A stretch of DNA of 64,000 bases from JACNJF01 sp050288105. GTDB lineage: Bacteria; Pseudomonadota; Gammaproteobacteria; GCA-001735895. Shown here piece by piece: positions 41,660 to 50,034 of the stretch; within the stretch, counting starts at the first letter, position 1; every line of letters starts with the position of its first letter. The DNA is taken from positions 62,001 to 126,000 of the forward strand of contig JBNKDE010000011.1 in assembly GCA_050288105.1 (NCBI GenBank). The letters are read 5' to 3'. Below the pieces are notes generated by a model that was given only the letters and a program-made list of their open reading frames with translations, did not search any database and was not told the origin of the DNA. The translations under genes were made by a program, and so were the position numbers.

Positions 41660-42426
41660 TACCATTGCTGCCCCGGATAGGCGCGGTGTACACACTGCAT
41701 TTCATTCAACAAATGTCCCAGATACTCTGTGTGATAGCCCTCGCGTCCGCCTTTGACAAACCATTCGTCAGCTGGGATTTTTAGCGTCGCTTCATTCAAA
41801 ATGCTGCTGATTTGCCGTGTCCAGGGTTCTTTCAGCTGTGCGCTATCAACACCGATACCCGCATCAATCATCTGTTGTTCAAGTGCATCAACATCGAACA
41901 GCTCATGCGTAAAACCAAAAATATCATCTACCGCCTGCTGACTACGCTGATGACTCTCATCAGTTCCTATACCCAGGCGTAATACCCACTCCTGGCTACG
42001 TCGCAAGTGATAGCGGGTTTCCTTGATTGCTTTACTGGCAATTGCAGCGAGTGTGGCGTCGGAGGACTTCATCAACTGTTCGAGATACAGCTCGTTATAA
42101 ACATCAACGAATAGCTGCCGTAGCATGGAGTAGGCAAAATCTCCGCGCGGTAGCTCCATCAGTAACAGGTTCTGATATTCGCGCTGGTCACGCATGTAAG
42201 CAAAATCATCCTCGCTACGACCATCATTCGCCAGTTCAGCAGCATAGCCATAGTACATGCGTGCGCGACCGATAAAGTCCAGCGCGACGTTCTGCAGTGC
42301 AAGGTCTTCTTCCAGGAAGGGTGCGTTACTGCACCACTCTGAAATACGATGCCCCAGCACGACCGCATCATCGCCCAGACGTGTAACATATGCCATTGTT
42401 GCCTGTGTTAAATCTTTTTCGGTCAT
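41659..42426 (-). CDS. paaC: PaaC, structural subunit of phenylacetyl-CoA epoxidase
   Basis: A 255-residue all-helical ferritin-like protein that pairs with PaaA but has lost most iron ligands. Landmarks are LGHRISEWCSNAPFLEEDLALQNVALDFIGRARMYYGYA near the N-terminus, FLxDELP-type YQNLLLMELPRGDFAYSMLRQLFVD, and the C-terminal HTEYLGHLLNEMQCVHRAYPG. It is 10 bp downstream of paaB. Confidence 0.93.
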   Translation of the reverse strand: MTEKDLTQATMAYVTRLGDDAVVLGHRISEWCSNAPFLEEDLALQNVALDFIGRARMYYGYAAELANDGRSEDDFAYMRDQREYQNLLLMELPRGDFAYSMLRQLFVDVYNELYLEQLMKSSDATLAAIASKAIKETRYHLRRSQEWVLRLGIGTDESHQRSQQAVDDIFGFTHELFDVDALEQQMIDAGIGVDSAQLKEPWTRQISSILNEATLKIPADEWFVKGGREGYHTEYLGHLLNEMQCVHRAYPGQQW

Positions 42427-42435
42427 CGCTCTGCC

Positions 42436-42723
42436 CTACATGTTGTTGACTTCTTCAGGCAACTGGTAATAAGTCGCGAGTCGATAAGGTTTGTCGTTTG
42501 ATGGATCATAAAAACTTTCACTGTCATCTTCCTGCGAAGCACAGATATCATCAGAGCGTACTACCCAGATGCTGACGCCCTCTCCTCTGCGCGTATAAAC
42601 ATCACGCGCATACTCCAGCGCCTGTTCATGGTCTTCTGCATGCAGACTGCCGACGTGTTTATGATCAAGACCGCGCCTTGAGCGCAGAAAGATTTCAAAT
42701 AACTGTAGATTTTCTGTAGACAT
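42436..42723 (-). CDS. paaB: PaaB, subunit of phenylacetyl-CoA epoxidase
   Basis: A 95-residue small subunit, complete from MSTENLQLFEIFLRSRRGLDHKHVGSLHAEDHEQALEYARDVYTRRGEGVSIWVVRSDDI to LPEEVNNM. The QLFEIFLRSRRGLDHKHVGSLHA opening is nearly invariant in PaaB. It bridges PaaAC heterodimers in the complex. It lies 18 bp after paaA. Confidence 0.94.
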   Translation of the reverse strand: MSTENLQLFEIFLRSRRGLDHKHVGSLHAEDHEQALEYARDVYTRRGEGVSIWVVRSDDICASQEDDSESFYDPSNDKPYRLATYYQLPEEVNNM

Positions 42724-42741
42724 ATCAGGCTCCTGACATCG

Positions 42742-43674
42742 TTAAGCGGCTTTGGCTTTCTTTTTCTGTTGATAACTAACCAGGGCTTCGCGTACCCAGG
42801 CACCCTCTTCATGTGCCTTGATATGGTGCTGAACGCGCTGTCGGTTGCTGTGACCATTACCATTGACGACGCGCCAGAATTCACTCCAGTCGATTTCGCC
42901 ACTATCGTAATGACCTGTTTCCTCATTCCATTTGAGTTCTTTATCTGGATGCTCGAGACCGAGAAATTCGATCTGCGGGGCTGTCTGGTCAATAAATTTT
43001 TGACGCAGGGCGTCATTGGTTTCGCGTTTGATCTTCCACTTCATCGACTGCGCAGAATGCGCTGACTCAGTATCATGTGGTCCGAACATCATTAATGCTG
43101 GCCAGTAATAGCGATTGAGAGAATCCTGTGCCATCGCTTTTTGTTCAGCGCTACCGCGTGCAAGCGCCAGCATGAGTTCATAGCCCTGACGTTGGTGAAA
43201 GCTTTCCTCTTTACAGATACGCACCATGCTACGCGAATAAGGGCCATAAGAAGTACGCTGCAAAGAGACCTGGTTAACGATAGCTGCACCATCAACCAGC
43301 CAGCCAATAGCGCCAACATCACCCCAGGTCTGGGCTGGATAATTGAAAATGGAAGCATATTTGGCACTGCCGTTCTGCAGGGCTTTAATCAACTCTTCGC
43401 GAGTTACACCCAGGGTTTCGGTGGTGCTGTAAAGATACAGCCCATGACCGCCTTCATCCTGGACCTTGGCAAGCAGAATGCATTTACGGCGTAACGAAGG
43501 CGCACGTGTAATCCAGTTACCCTCGGGCTGCATACCAATGACTTCTGAATGTGCATGCTGAGAGATCTGTCGAATCAGGTTCTTACGGTAGGCTTCTGGC
43601 ATCCAGTCTTTGGGCTCTATCTTTTCTTCAGCATCAATCTTGCTCTGGAATTTCTGTTCGTGATCGATATCCAC
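42742..43674 (-). CDS. paaA: PaaA, catalytic di-iron subunit of phenylacetyl-CoA epoxidase
   Basis: A 310-residue di-iron oxygenase subunit that epoxidises the ring of phenylacetyl-CoA. Iron-ligand helices are visible around RQISQHAHSEVIGMQPEGNW (Glu), AKVQDEGGHGLYLYS (ExxH), and CKEESFHQRQGYELM (ExxH, second pair). The start is GTG at 43674 (GTG GAT ATC), with GGAGG 9 nt upstream; no ATG is near. It heads the paaABCDE operon and has a PaaX-type operator at 43719-43757 in its leader region. Confidence 0.95.
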   Translation of the reverse strand: MDIDHEQKFQSKIDAEEKIEPKDWMPEAYRKNLIRQISQHAHSEVIGMQPEGNWITRAPSLRRKCILLAKVQDEGGHGLYLYSTTETLGVTREELIKALQNGSAKYASIFNYPAQTWGDVGAIGWLVDGAAIVNQVSLQRTSYGPYSRSMVRICKEESFHQRQGYELMLALARGSAEQKAMAQDSLNRYYWPALMMFGPHDTESAHSAQSMKWKIKRETNDALRQKFIDQTAPQIEFLGLEHPDKELKWNEETGHYDSGEIDWSEFWRVVNGNGHSNRQRVQHHIKAHEEGAWVREALVSYQQKKKAKAA

Positions 43675-44032
43675 TATGAGCTTCCTCCAGATTTATTTAT
43701 CGTTAATATGGGTTAATATGATACGTAATTAATTTATTAATACAATATTCTGTATCATTTAATTTGCAGAGATATTTGATAGAGGCTATTCCTGAAAAAT
43801 CGAAAGCGATAGGGAGTGACTAAAGACAGATAAATAAGCTGGAGTAATAGATACAGTTAAATAGTATAATTGTCAGTAACTTATAGAATATATCTAAGGT
43901 GGTTTAGCAGCGTAACAAACAGCTTCTGTTAAATATTAAGCCAGGCTCAGGGAGTAATTTTTCTGTTCTGACAGTTCAGTATCCTTACTGGTGCATTCGC
44001 CTGCAATAAGCGCAAAGTATTGTGCCAGGCGA
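43675..44032. promoter_or_regulatory. paaA promoter region and gene-free gap
   Basis: This 358-bp AT-rich gap separates paaA from the diguanylate cyclase stop codon. Besides the PaaX-type operator (43719-43757) it contains ATACGTAATTA at 43721-43731, which also occurs in the MBL/IclR promoter at 16822-16832. The part from about 43800 to 44032 shows no gene or clear signal. Confidence 0.5.
43719..43757. promoter_or_regulatory. PaaX-type operator of the paaABCDE operon
   Basis: TGATAC (43719-43724) and GTATCA (43752-43757) form an inverted pair 27 nt apart. The left half with context, AATATGATACGTAAT, fits the E. coli PaaX consensus WWTRTGATTCGYGNT at 13 of 15 positions. It begins 45 nt upstream of the paaA GTG. 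Confidence 0.75.
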
Positions 44033-45004
44033 TTAAGATTCAGTAGCAATAGTGGTACGATTACGGCCCTGTTGCTTACTTTCATAAAGCGCTTGGTCGG
44101 CTTTTTCAATCCATTTCTCATGGCCAGGGAAAGATTCATGAAACTGGCAGATGCCGATGCTGACAGTAATTTTCAGTGTTAGCGATTCGTATAGGACTTC
44201 CATTTTTTCAATGTTCTGACGCAATCGTTCAGCAAATATCTCGGAGTTTTCTGCACTGGTATTGGGAAGAAAAACAACAAACTCTTCACCACCGTAGCGA
44301 CCGGCAACATCAGTTTTGCGAATCATGTCCTTGACCATTTTTGCAGTCATACGAATCACTTCATCCCCTGCCTGATGACCATAGGTATCATTAACCTTTT
44401 TAAAATGGTCAATATCAAAGATGAGTACAGAGGACACGGAGTGATAACGCATACAACGATAAAATTCATTCTGGAAACATTCTTCCCAGTAACCCCGATT
44501 ATTCAGCTCGGTTAATCGATCCGTACGGCTAATCTGTTTTAATTCGTGATTCAGCCTTTGCATTTCCTTATGGTTGACTGCTTCATCAGTTACATCATAA
44601 ATTAGCAGGCAGATATGATTGATGACGCCATCAGCAGAAACCAGCGGTATCATGGTTGAGTTTTGATACATGAATTCTTCAACGCCGGTAATGGGACGAT
44701 AATTCTTAAATTTAAACAGATAAGGCCTTTGCTCCCAGGTAGAAAAAGCACGGCATTTCAACGTAAAAACAGAGTCCATTTTATGTTTAAACCAGGCTTC
44801 AGGCAGCTCATCAAATAATTCAAACAGCGTTTTATTTTTTGCTTCACTCTCCAGAATGCCGCTGTGATCTTCCATAAAGCGGTTCCACATCTGAACCTGG
44901 TAAGAAACATCGAGAATAACCAGACCTACGTCGACATTGGTCAACATATCCATCATCCAGTGAAATTCCCTGATTTCCATTGTCGCGTTTTTATTCCCTA
45001 TCAT
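44033..45004 (-). CDS. PAS-GGDEF diguanylate cyclase
   Basis: A 323-residue enzyme that makes cyclic di-GMP. The PAS domain (LTNVDVGLVILDVSYQVQMWNRFMEDHSGI, about 15-135) is followed by a GGDEF domain with the active loop GRYGGEEFVVFLP. An I-site RKTD lies five residues before it, so feedback inhibition by c-di-GMP is expected. The start overlaps the stop of the response regulator (ATGA, 4 bp), so the two are coupled and probably form one signalling pathway. Confidence 0.92.
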   Translation of the reverse strand: MIGNKNATMEIREFHWMMDMLTNVDVGLVILDVSYQVQMWNRFMEDHSGILESEAKNKTLFELFDELPEAWFKHKMDSVFTLKCRAFSTWEQRPYLFKFKNYRPITGVEEFMYQNSTMIPLVSADGVINHICLLIYDVTDEAVNHKEMQRLNHELKQISRTDRLTELNNRGYWEECFQNEFYRCMRYHSVSSVLIFDIDHFKKVNDTYGHQAGDEVIRMTAKMVKDMIRKTDVAGRYGGEEFVVFLPNTSAENSEIFAERLRQNIEKMEVLYESLTLKITVSIGICQFHESFPGHEKWIEKADQALYESKQQGRNRTTIATES

Positions 45005-46002
45005 GATGCGTAGTAAGATACCCTGCTGTTGAGTTCATCAATGGAGTCTTCTGTAAACAATAGCAATAAATCACAGTTTACATCGTAGTCCTCAATCTTA
45101 TAGTTGATCTCTATCGATAAAGTTTCTTTCCAGCTTGCACTATCCGGTTTGACCAGGTCTGCAATATGACTGTCGCGCAGGATTTTGGGATGTCCCTGGC
45201 TGAACTGAATGTCCAGTTGTTCCGCGAAGGCTTTTAAAAATGTACCAATGAGAATGCTGGCGATATCCATCATCAGCTCAAATTCAGCATTCGCATCAAT
45301 CTCTCCTTCGAATTTGAGTAGCTGGGCAATGTCCCTGAAGCTGGAAGCATTAAAAAGTAACAAAGCCTCTCCTGCGATGCCATTGCCGATGAATCCCTGA
45401 AATACGGCTGACATTGTTTGATCGACTTCTATTGCCTGTAGCATCATTTTCAGTTCATTCACTTCTATGGTTTTCACAGAAGGAACTGGCAGCACAATAA
45501 ACGCGTTCATGTGACGAGCTAGCAGATCTGCCGCCTGCCCCATCGCCACATTGGCTATCTCCTGATAAATATTCTGTAGTGGGATCTGACTATTTTCGTA
45601 AGGCGTTTCTGTTAGATGCGCTTCATCCAGCACCGCGCTCATCAGGCCGAACTGTTCCAGGATTTGTAGAATGTCTTCTGCATTACAGGGTTTTTTTATA
45701 AAGGCTATGGCACCTCTTGACATCACTCGTTCACGAGCTTCTGGCTGAATATCGCCAGAAACGACGATGACCAGTGTGTTGAGCTGCTCTTTGAAGATTT
45801 GTTCGAGCACCTCAAAACCATCCATCTCGGGCATGGTTAAATCGAGGAACAGGACTTCGGCCTGGTTCTGGCGTACGGCCTGCAAACCTTCAATACCATT
45901 GGCTGCGAATGTTAGATGGATATCCCAGTTCTGCGGTAAGGTGCGCGCTAACTGCTTTTGTGCGAATACCGAGTCATCACAAATAGTTACAGCAATTGAC
46001 AT
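45001..46002 (-). CDS. Response regulator with CheC-like phosphatase/effector domain
   Basis: A 333-residue protein. Residues 1-120 are a receiver domain (VTICDDSVFAQKQLA, EVLFLDLTMPEMDGFEVL with phospho-Asp near 53, and IAFIKKPCNAE with the conserved Lys). Residues 140-325 resemble CheC/CheX (IYQEIANVAMGQAADLLA with the ExxN signature; FELMMDIASILIGTFLKA with D for the second Asn). It may both receive and remove phosphate. The partner kinase is not in the window. It is coupled to the diguanylate cyclase downstream. Confidence 0.88.
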   Translation of the reverse strand: MSIAVTICDDSVFAQKQLARTLPQNWDIHLTFAANGIEGLQAVRQNQAEVLFLDLTMPEMDGFEVLEQIFKEQLNTLVIVVSGDIQPEARERVMSRGAIAFIKKPCNAEDILQILEQFGLMSAVLDEAHLTETPYENSQIPLQNIYQEIANVAMGQAADLLARHMNAFIVLPVPSVKTIEVNELKMMLQAIEVDQTMSAVFQGFIGNGIAGEALLLFNASSFRDIAQLLKFEGEIDANAEFELMMDIASILIGTFLKAFAEQLDIQFSQGHPKILRDSHIADLVKPDSASWKETLSIEINYKIEDYDVNCDLLLLFTEDSIDELNSRVSYYAS

Positions 46003-46068
46003 GGAAAACCCCTAAATTGTGTGCGTCAGCTTGTTATTATTGGTTTCAACATTACCGCCTTCAATGCA

Positions 46069-47094
46069 TCAACTGATCAACAGACGATAACTGTTAAGTC
46101 TATCAGCAAAACTATAGGTAACGCTCACGATAGCGACTTCATCAACTGCAAATGACTTCGCCAGTCGATCAATTTCGGACTGACAGCGATCTGCTGTGCC
46201 TACGGTATAGCTGTTTAATATGTTCAAATACTCAGCTTCCTGTAGCGCAGTAAATCTTTTGCGCTGATCCTGTACCTGCGCAGGTGAAAGTAGATCATCC
46301 ATCTGTCCGCTTTGCATCATCATCTTCCTATACACGGCAGTGCTGGCCAGTAGTTCCGCTTCGTGCTGGGTTTCTGCACAGAACGCAGCTATCGCCAGCA
46401 TGCGCCGGGGACGACCTTCATGTCCTGCCTCTTCCCAGGCTCGAAGATAAGAATCGAAGATGTCTGGGTGACAATGTTCTGGCGCAATAAACCGCGCTAA
46501 TGCAAGATTCATCCCCAGCTGGCCTGCAAGTTGAGCGCTACCACCACTACTACCTAGCATCCACATCTGCGGAGAGGTGTCTAACAGAGGGCTGATTTTT
46601 AAACTGGACCAGGCATGCTGTTCGGGTATTTGATGCGTCAGAAAATCTTTAAGTGTTGATGCCTGTGCTGCATAGCTACTGGCATTCAGCGCCTGTGCAG
46701 GCCAGGCTAGAGCGGAGGAAGCCAGGCTATCGCCGCCTGGCGCGCGACCTATACCCAGGTCTATTCGCCCGGGAAATAGCGCATTCAGCATATTAAAAAC
46801 CTCGGCAACCTTGTAGGGGCTGTAATGGCTAAGCATGACCCCACCACTTCCCACACGCAGATTGCTGGTCACACTAGCAATGCTGGCAATCAAAATCTCA
46901 GGACAGGGCCCTGCAAACTGACGGGTATTATGATGTTCCGCGACCCAGTAGCGGTAATAGCCCAGGCTGTCACAGGCCTTTGCCAGTTGAATGGACATCA
47001 TGCCTGCATTGGCCAGTTCCGGTTGCGTTTCTGCAGGGTGGACCGGGCTTTGGTCCAGTACGGTAAGTTTTAACTTCTGCGGCATTTCGTGCAT
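46069..47094 (-). CDS. LLM-class (luciferase-like) flavin-dependent oxidoreductase
   Basis: A 341-residue TIM-barrel flavoprotein of the single-component bacterial-luciferase-like group. Landmarks are LTVLDQSPVHPAETQ, SLGYYRYWVAEHHNTRQFAGPCPEILIASIASVTSNLRVGSGGVMLSHYSPYKVAEVFNMLNALFPGRIDLGIGRAPGG (about 45-125), and MWMLGSSGGSAQLAGQLGMNLALARF. Substrate is unknown; many members carry this sequence pattern without assigned function. Two ATGs (47094, 47085) are possible. It lies 70 bp after the thioesterase gene on the same strand. Confidence 0.85.
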   Translation of the reverse strand: MHEMPQKLKLTVLDQSPVHPAETQPELANAGMMSIQLAKACDSLGYYRYWVAEHHNTRQFAGPCPEILIASIASVTSNLRVGSGGVMLSHYSPYKVAEVFNMLNALFPGRIDLGIGRAPGGDSLASSALAWPAQALNASSYAAQASTLKDFLTHQIPEQHAWSSLKISPLLDTSPQMWMLGSSGGSAQLAGQLGMNLALARFIAPEHCHPDIFDSYLRAWEEAGHEGRPRRMLAIAAFCAETQHEAELLASTAVYRKMMMQSGQMDDLLSPAQVQDQRKRFTALQEAEYLNILNSYTVGTADRCQSEIDRLAKSFAVDEVAIVSVTYSFADRLNSYRLLIS

Positions 47095-47164
47095 TGTTTA
47101 GCTTGCTATGTAATGTAGCAGTATGACCGCTTTGCGGCGGTTTGTCTTTTATTGAAATATTACA

Positions 47165-47617
47165 TCAGCGGATGGTGGTATCCATAACCGTGTCTACTGT
47201 TAATAGTGCACGTATTTCATCGGGTACTCTTTGTGCCACCATTTTTTCGGGATTGTTCGGATCTGAATACCCCCAAACCCTCACCTCGTTGCCTATAGCA
47301 ACTGGCTCAACCTCTCCACCCTGCCTGAACGTGTGATTGACCACAAACGAAGTGTTGCCCAACTTCTCGACTGTGGTGGTTAATTCAGTGATATCACCGA
47401 AATAAAGCGGACGCTTAAAGGCCATGTTACTGGCTACCAGCGGAAATCCCCGAAACAGTTTATCAGCGCGTATCTGACCAGGTAAATCAAATCCGGCTGC
47501 CTGCAGCATGGCGTGGGTTCCACCATCCATCCAGATATAATAATTAGGGTTAAAGATAATACCTGCAGCGTCGCAATGCGCCCATTCAACACGAATTCTC
47601 TGGATGGCAGTAAACAT
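47165..47617 (-). CDS. 4-hydroxybenzoyl-CoA-thioesterase-like hotdog protein
   Basis: A 150-residue hotdog thioesterase of the 4HBT class. The catalytic Asp is in VEWAHCDAAGIIFNPNYYIWMD (Asp16). The PLYFGDITELTTTVEKLGNTSFVVNHTF core is typical. It follows livF by 8 bp and so belongs to the livKHMGF operon. A role in releasing CoA from aromatic acyl-CoA (benzoyl- or hydroxybenzoyl-CoA) is likely given the box genes and the fold, but is not proven by sequence. Confidence 0.85.
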   Translation of the reverse strand: MFTAIQRIRVEWAHCDAAGIIFNPNYYIWMDGGTHAMLQAAGFDLPGQIRADKLFRGFPLVASNMAFKRPLYFGDITELTTTVEKLGNTSFVVNHTFRQGGEVEPVAIGNEVRVWGYSDPNNPEKMVAQRVPDEIRALLTVDTVMDTTIR

Positions 47618-47625
47618 GAAGGCTT

Positions 47626-48327
47626 TTAAATACCCAGATAGCGTGACTTTAACTCACTATCGGCAGTGAGCTGGTCAGAATTTCCCTGCCACACGACCTG
47701 TCCTTTTTCAACGATATAATGCTGGTCTGCAATGTCAGCAAACTCATCAATATTTTTATCGATTAACAAGATGGTCAGGCCAGTTTCCTTCAACTGCTCC
47801 AGTCGTCGCCAGATTTCCTGTCGAATCAGAGGTGCCAGACCTTCAGTGGCTTCATCCAGAATCAGTAGTTTGGGATTCAGCATCAAAGCGCGTCCTATAG
47901 CCAGCATCTGTTGTTCACCACCCGATAGCTGGTTGCCCATATTATCCAGGCGTTCACTCAGTCGTGGAAAAAATTCCAGAACCTTTTCCAGGTCCCAGGG
48001 GTTGCTGCTGCCACTATAATTGGCGGCTGTTGCAATCAGGTTTTCAAGCACAGAAAGATTAGGAAATATCTGGCGCCCTTCGGGTACCAGTCCTATGCCT
48101 AATTGTGCAACTTCGTAAGCTGGCCGTCCGCTAATTACATTTCCATCAAATTTAATTTCACCACTACGGCTTCGAAGCGTACCGAGGATAGAAGACACGG
48201 TGGTGGTTTTTCCCATACCGTTACGACCAATCAAGGTAGTCACCTGACCTTCCTTGCACTGCAGGCTCATGCCAAATAATGCCTGAATGGTGCCGTAGTA
48301 TGTCTCTACGTGATTAAGCTCAAGCAT
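47626..48327 (-). CDS. livF: Branched-chain-type ABC transporter ATPase LivF
   Basis: An ABC ATPase with Walker A GRNGMGKTTT, signature LSGGEQQMLAIGRAL, Walker B KLLILDEATEGLAP and the switch His replaced by a Lys (LLIDKNIDEF). I use the ATG at 48327 (MLELNHVETYYG), supported by AGGTGA 5 nt upstream, rather than the GTG three codons earlier. It overlaps livG by 8 bp. Together with livG it powers the HM permease for amino-acid-like or aromatic acid uptake. Confidence 0.92.
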   Translation of the reverse strand: MLELNHVETYYGTIQALFGMSLQCKEGQVTTLIGRNGMGKTTTVSSILGTLRSRSGEIKFDGNVISGRPAYEVAQLGIGLVPEGRQIFPNLSVLENLIATAANYSGSSNPWDLEKVLEFFPRLSERLDNMGNQLSGGEQQMLAIGRALMLNPKLLILDEATEGLAPLIRQEIWRRLEQLKETGLTILLIDKNIDEFADIADQHYIVEKGQVVWQGNSDQLTADSELKSRYLGI

Positions 48328-49072
48328 GGCTATCACCTAAATAGGCCTGTTGGACCTCGATATTGTTGCGAATATTTTCAACCGTGTCGGTGGCAATCAC
48401 GTGACCATTGACCAGCACCGATAATTTATCTGCCATACGAAATACGGCATCCATATCATGCTCTACCAGCAGGATCGTGACCTTACCTTTAAGGCTGTTC
48501 AGAATATCTACCATGATTTCGCCTTCTTCCTTGCCCATACCCGCCATAGGTTCGTCAAGTAACATCATGCGCGGTTTCATAGCCAGTGCCATTGCCAACT
48601 CAAGCTGTCGTTGTTCCCCGTGCGAGACATTTGCAGCAACGCTCTGCGCACGATCATCCAGTCCGAGTTCGACCAGGCATTGCATTGCGGCATCTTTCAT
48701 GGCCTGGTCCTTCATCACCGGTTTCCAGAAGCGGAACGAATGTCCACTCGTGCCCTGAATCGCAAGCATTACGTTTTCTAACAAGGTCATTGGCAGCACG
48801 ACGCTGGTGATTTGAAAAGAGCGAGCCAGACCCTCATGCGCGCGCCGCGCCATACTATAGTTGACGATGCTGTGGCCGCCAAAGCGGATATCACCAGAGT
48901 CAGGCTTGATCTGTCCTGAGAGCTGGGATATCAGTGTAGTTTTACCCGCACCATTGGGCCCGATGATGGCATGAATCTTTCCTTCTTCGACCATCAGATT
49001 GACGTCGTCAGTGGCACGTATTCCACCAAAATGTTTATTCAGGCTGGTTACTTCCAACAGGTAATCTGCCAT
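48320..49072 (-). CDS. livG: Branched-chain-type ABC transporter ATPase LivG
   Basis: A 250-residue ABC ATPase: Walker A IIGPNGAGKTTLI, signature VSHGEQRQLELAMAL (H for the usual Ser-Gly-Gly pattern), Walker B RMMLLDEPMAGMGKEE and switch His in VEHDMDAVF. The SHGEQRQLE variant is common in LivG-type ATPases of aromatic acid importers. Its start overlaps the livM stop as TAATG. Confidence 0.92.
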   Translation of the reverse strand: MADYLLEVTSLNKHFGGIRATDDVNLMVEEGKIHAIIGPNGAGKTTLISQLSGQIKPDSGDIRFGGHSIVNYSMARRAHEGLARSFQITSVVLPMTLLENVMLAIQGTSGHSFRFWKPVMKDQAMKDAAMQCLVELGLDDRAQSVAANVSHGEQRQLELAMALAMKPRMMLLDEPMAGMGKEEGEIMVDILNSLKGKVTILLVEHDMDAVFRMADKLSVLVNGHVIATDTVENIRNNIEVQQAYLGDSHA

Positions 49073-50034
49073 TACTGATCTCCTCCCCGATTATTCAGAC
49101 GGGTCAGGAAGCCATTGATGCCACCCTTACCAAACATTACCAGTGCTACCAGGAAGATACCAAAAATGAGGTGCCAGTAAACCGTGATGGCTGATAGACC
49201 TTCTTCCAGCAGAACAAAAACCAGGGTGCCGATCAAGGGACCAAAAAAGCTGCTTACGCCACCAATAATCGCCATAAAAATCAACTCACCTGAACGCGCC
49301 CAACTGATAATATCCGGGCTGATAAATCCAGAAAAATTGCCCAGTAGCATACCGGCTAGACTGCACATCATGGCGGAAATCACATAACAGGTGAGCCGGT
49401 AGCGATAGGTATTGAAGCCCAGCGCCTGCATGCGTTCTTCATTAAATTTTGAACCCACAATAACGCGTCCAAAACGTGACAAAACGAGTCGCCAGGTAAA
49501 AAACAACGACAATAACAGGATGGCAAATACCCAGTAATAAAGTGATATACCGCTGTCCATGCTGATCAGCGAAGGAAATTCACTACGCGAATAGATAACC
49601 AGTCCATCGTCGGCACCATACTCTTCAAGACTGACAAAGGTGAAATAAACCATCTGGCTGAATGCCATAGTGATCATGATGAAATACACGCCTTTTGTTC
49701 TCAGGCTGATGGCCCCTGTGATGAGGGCAAATACGCCACTCACCGATAAAGCCAGTGCGATATGTATCCAGCCATCGTAGTAGTCATAATATGATGGGAT
49801 ACCCACACAGTAAGCGCCAATGCCAATATATGCTGCATGCCCAAGGCTGATCATGCCGCCGAATCCCAGAATAAGGTTGAGACTGATCACGGCGATGGCG
49901 AGGATTAGTCCACGGCTGAGCAGGTCAAGATAAAACGGACGATCTATCCATTGAAAAATAAATGGAGCCAGAGCAAGAAAGATGAGCAAAATGGAATAGA
50001 AACGGCCCGAAAGGGTACGTGGGAATAGCGTCAT
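49072..50034 (-). CDS. livM: Branched-chain-type ABC permease LivM
   Basis: A 320-residue membrane subunit with about nine helices. Landmarks are LGFGGMISLGHAAYIGIGAYCVG near 55-77, GAISLRTKGVYFIMITMAFSQMVYF, SRFGRVIVGSKFNEERMQALGFNTYRYRL (coupling EAA-like loop) and GGVSSFFGPLIGTLVFVLLEEGLS. Starts and stops overlap by one base with livG and livH, so the operon is tightly coupled. Confidence 0.93.
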   Translation of the reverse strand: MTLFPRTLSGRFYSILLIFLALAPFIFQWIDRPFYLDLLSRGLILAIAVISLNLILGFGGMISLGHAAYIGIGAYCVGIPSYYDYYDGWIHIALALSVSGVFALITGAISLRTKGVYFIMITMAFSQMVYFTFVSLEEYGADDGLVIYSRSEFPSLISMDSGISLYYWVFAILLLSLFFTWRLVLSRFGRVIVGSKFNEERMQALGFNTYRYRLTCYVISAMMCSLAGMLLGNFSGFISPDIISWARSGELIFMAIIGGVSSFFGPLIGTLVFVLLEEGLSAITVYWHLIFGIFLVALVMFGKGGINGFLTRLNNRGGDQ

